A stretch of 16,178 nt of DNA from Bacilli bacterium (GTDB lineage Bacteria > Bacillota_I > Bacilli_A > ML615J-28 > CAG-698): NCBI GenBank assembly GCA_016296945.1, contig JAEDHQ010000042.1, forward strand, positions 1 to 16,178. Direction: 5' to 3'. This document shows positions 14,995 through 16,178 of this stretch, piece by piece. The notes under the pieces were generated by a model, which was given only the letters and a program-made list of their open reading frames with translations, did no database searches and was not told the origin of the DNA. The position numbers were made by a program, and so were the translations under genes. Positions within the stretch are counted from its first letter, which is position 1. Each line of letters opens with the position of its first letter.

Positions 14995-15063
14995 CTTACA
15001 AAAGATTAATTAGTCTTTATTTTTTATATTTATTTTTTTTTTTAAATTTTTTTTAAGTTTTTA

Positions 15064-15091
15064 TTGCATGTAAAAAAAATAATGATATAAT
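15064..15091 (+). promoter_or_regulatory. Sigma-A extended -10 promoter of asnA
   Basis: TATAAT (15086-15091) is preceded by TGA, which gives an extended -10. A weak -35 TTGCAT (15064-15069) sits 16 bases upstream, and long T tracts (15017-15060) could serve as an UP-like region. The leader to the asnA start is only about 25 bases, leaving no room for a T-box or riboswitch. Confidence 0.65.
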
Positions 15092-15123
15092 TAATTTAAA
15101 TTTTTTGATTACGGAGGTGGATT

Positions 15124-16113
15124 ATGGAAAAGTATGTATCAAAATTAAGTTTAATGGAAACAGAAATTGCCATTAAGTATGTTAAAGACAACTTTGAAAA
15201 ATTATTAGCAAAAGCTTTAAAACTAACGCGGGTTTCAGCACCACTGTTTGTTTTACCAGAAACTGGTTTAAATGATAATTTAAATGGTTATGAACGTGCT
15301 GTTCGCTTTGATATCAAAGATGTTGGAAAAGATGCAGAAATTGTGCAATCATTAGCAAAATGGAAAAGAATGGCTTTGAAAAAGTATGGTTTTCCTGCTG
15401 AAAGTGGTTTATACACTGATATGAATGCAATCCGCCGTGATGAAGATTTAGACGCAATACATTCATGTTATGTTGATCAATGGGATTGGGAAAAGATTAT
15501 TACAAAAGAAGAAAGAACTTATGCTTATCTTAAGAAAACTGTTAAAAATATTTATGGCGTTTTACGAAAAATGAATATTTTAGTGGGGAAAAAATATCCT
15601 GAATTATTAATTGATTTACCAAAAGATATTTATTTTATTAGTACTAGTGATTTAGAAAAAAAATATCCTAATCTTACAAGAAAAGAAAGAGAAAATGCAA
15701 TTTGTAAAGAAAAGAAAGCAGTATTTATTTATCAAATTGGTTGGCCTCTAAAAGATGGTAAATCACATGATGGTAGAGCTGCTGACTACGATGATTGGAA
15801 TTTGAATGGTGATATTATCTTATGGTTTGAACCATTACAAATAGCTTTCGAATTATCTTCAATGGGTATTAGAGTAGATGAAGATAGCCTAATCAAACAA
15901 TTAGAACATAAAGGCGAAATGTATAAAGCTTCTAACCCTTATTGCCAAGCAATTCAAAAGAAAGAATTACCATACACAATTGGCGGTGGTATTGGTCAAT
16001 CAAGAATTTGTATGTTCTTCTTGCAAAAAGTTCACATTGGTGAAGTTCAAGCATCAGTTTGGAAAGATGATTATTTATTAGAATTAGCAAAGAAAAATAT
16101 TCATTTATTATAA
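15124..16113 (+). CDS. asnA: Aspartate-ammonia ligase (asparagine synthetase A)
   Basis: Ammonia-dependent asparagine synthetase, forming asparagine from aspartate, ammonia and ATP through an aspartyl-adenylate. At 329 residues it is the same size as the Escherichia coli enzyme and is related to class II aminoacyl-tRNA synthetases. Signature segments are R-V-S-A-P-L-F-V (36-43), G-L-Y-T-D-M-N-A-I-R-R-D-E (95-107), the H-S-C-Y-V-D-Q-W-D-W-E region, D-G-R-A-A-D-Y-D-D-W near 215-225, and the C-terminal Y-T-I-G-G-G-I-G-Q-S-R, the class II motif 3 equivalent. ATG 15124 has GGAGGTG 4 bases upstream. It is a single gene on the opposite strand to nearly everything else in the window, with its own promoter and no leader regulator. 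Confidence 0.96.
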   Translation: MEKYVSKLSLMETEIAIKYVKDNFEKLLAKALKLTRVSAPLFVLPETGLNDNLNGYERAVRFDIKDVGKDAEIVQSLAKWKRMALKKYGFPAESGLYTDMNAIRRDEDLDAIHSCYVDQWDWEKIITKEERTYAYLKKTVKNIYGVLRKMNILVGKKYPELLIDLPKDIYFISTSDLEKKYPNLTRKERENAICKEKKAVFIYQIGWPLKDGKSHDGRAADYDDWNLNGDIILWFEPLQIAFELSSMGIRVDEDSLIKQLEHKGEMYKASNPYCQAIQKKELPYTIGGGIGQSRICMFFLQKVHIGEVQASVWKDDYLLELAKKNIHLL

Positions 16114-16137
16114 ATTAATATTTAAAATCGAGTAGGA

Positions 16138-16167
16138 GAAAATAAATAAATTTCTTTATTTATTTTC
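16138..16167 (+). terminator. Hairpin downstream of asnA at the window edge
   Basis: 16138-16150 pairs perfectly with 16155-16167 (13 bp) around the loop TTTC. It is very AT-rich and has no T tract after the stem on the plus strand, so it is an atypical terminator and could instead belong to the next gene outside the window. It starts 24 bases after the asnA stop. Confidence 0.45.
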
Positions 16168-16178
16168 GACCTCTCACA

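Noticed and set aside
15001..15018. Short imperfect hairpin followed by T tracts between galM-like and asnA
   Set aside because: Only about 5-6 bp of A/T-rich pairing in the gap between divergent promoters, where no upstream plus-strand transcript is expected.
14992..15123. T-box or riboswitch controlling asnA
   Set aside because: A good extended -10 promoter at 15086-15091 leaves a leader of about 25 bases, far too short for either element.
1..16178. Insertion sequence, prophage, CRISPR array or tRNA gene
   Set aside because: No transposase, integrase, regularly spaced repeat or cloverleaf was recognised; gene content and base composition look uniform and core-like.

Overview
This AT-rich window (roughly 30% GC by eye) looks like chromosome from a low-GC, spore-forming member of the Bacilli, somewhere near the Turicibacter, Haloplasma or Erysipelotrichia/Mollicutes-related lineages; the exact taxon cannot be fixed from this sequence. 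TGA ends at least two real genes (the Y-family polymerase and its YolD-like partner) and tryptophan is TGG, so the code is standard and not the Mycoplasma code. A cysteine-rich CotZ/ExsY-type spore coat protein is the best evidence for sporulation. No mobile element, CRISPR array, tRNA or rRNA was seen, and the region reads as core chromosome.

Layout. Positions 26-5997 hold a leftward housekeeping operon: PepV dipeptidase, TrmB tRNA methyltransferase, an M42 aminopeptidase, a DUF84 house-cleaning NTPase, a DJ-1/PfpI protein and a DUF697-like membrane protein. It ends in a hairpin that also holds the ribosome binding site of a patatin-like lipase. Positions 6145-7723 are a leftward Y-family DNA polymerase/YolD-like pair ending in a long hairpin. 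Positions 7870-10308 are a leftward operon with a good sigma-A promoter, encoding a membrane-anchored EIIB-like protein without the phosphorylatable cysteine, then transketolase. Positions 10333-11250 carry two convergent spore-coat-type genes, one CotZ-like and one possibly CotO-like, whose stop codons overlap. Positions 11260-14994 are a leftward operon: aldose 1-epimerase-like protein, LytTR regulator without a receiver, two-helix membrane protein with a large outer domain, and CoaX pantothenate kinase. Positions 15064-16113 carry a rightward asnA.

How they work together. PepV and the M42 enzyme degrade peptides. DUF84, DJ-1 and the polymerase pair suggest nucleotide, protein and DNA maintenance. 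Transketolase, CoaX, the epimerase and AsnA are central metabolism.

Three items stand out. (1) Three genes (patatin, CotZ-like, CotO-like) have a GGTGA-type Shine-Dalgarno in the 3' arm of an inverted repeat of form TCACC...GGTGA, and a CATA-type -10 element resembling mother-cell sporulation promoters lies across the loop. Other GGTGA-type starts in the window lack the repeat. (2) The EIIB-like protein has glutamate where the phospho-accepting cysteine should be, and it is co-transcribed with transketolase. (3) The LytTR regulator and the adjacent membrane protein resemble a LytTR regulatory system with an unusually large outer domain.
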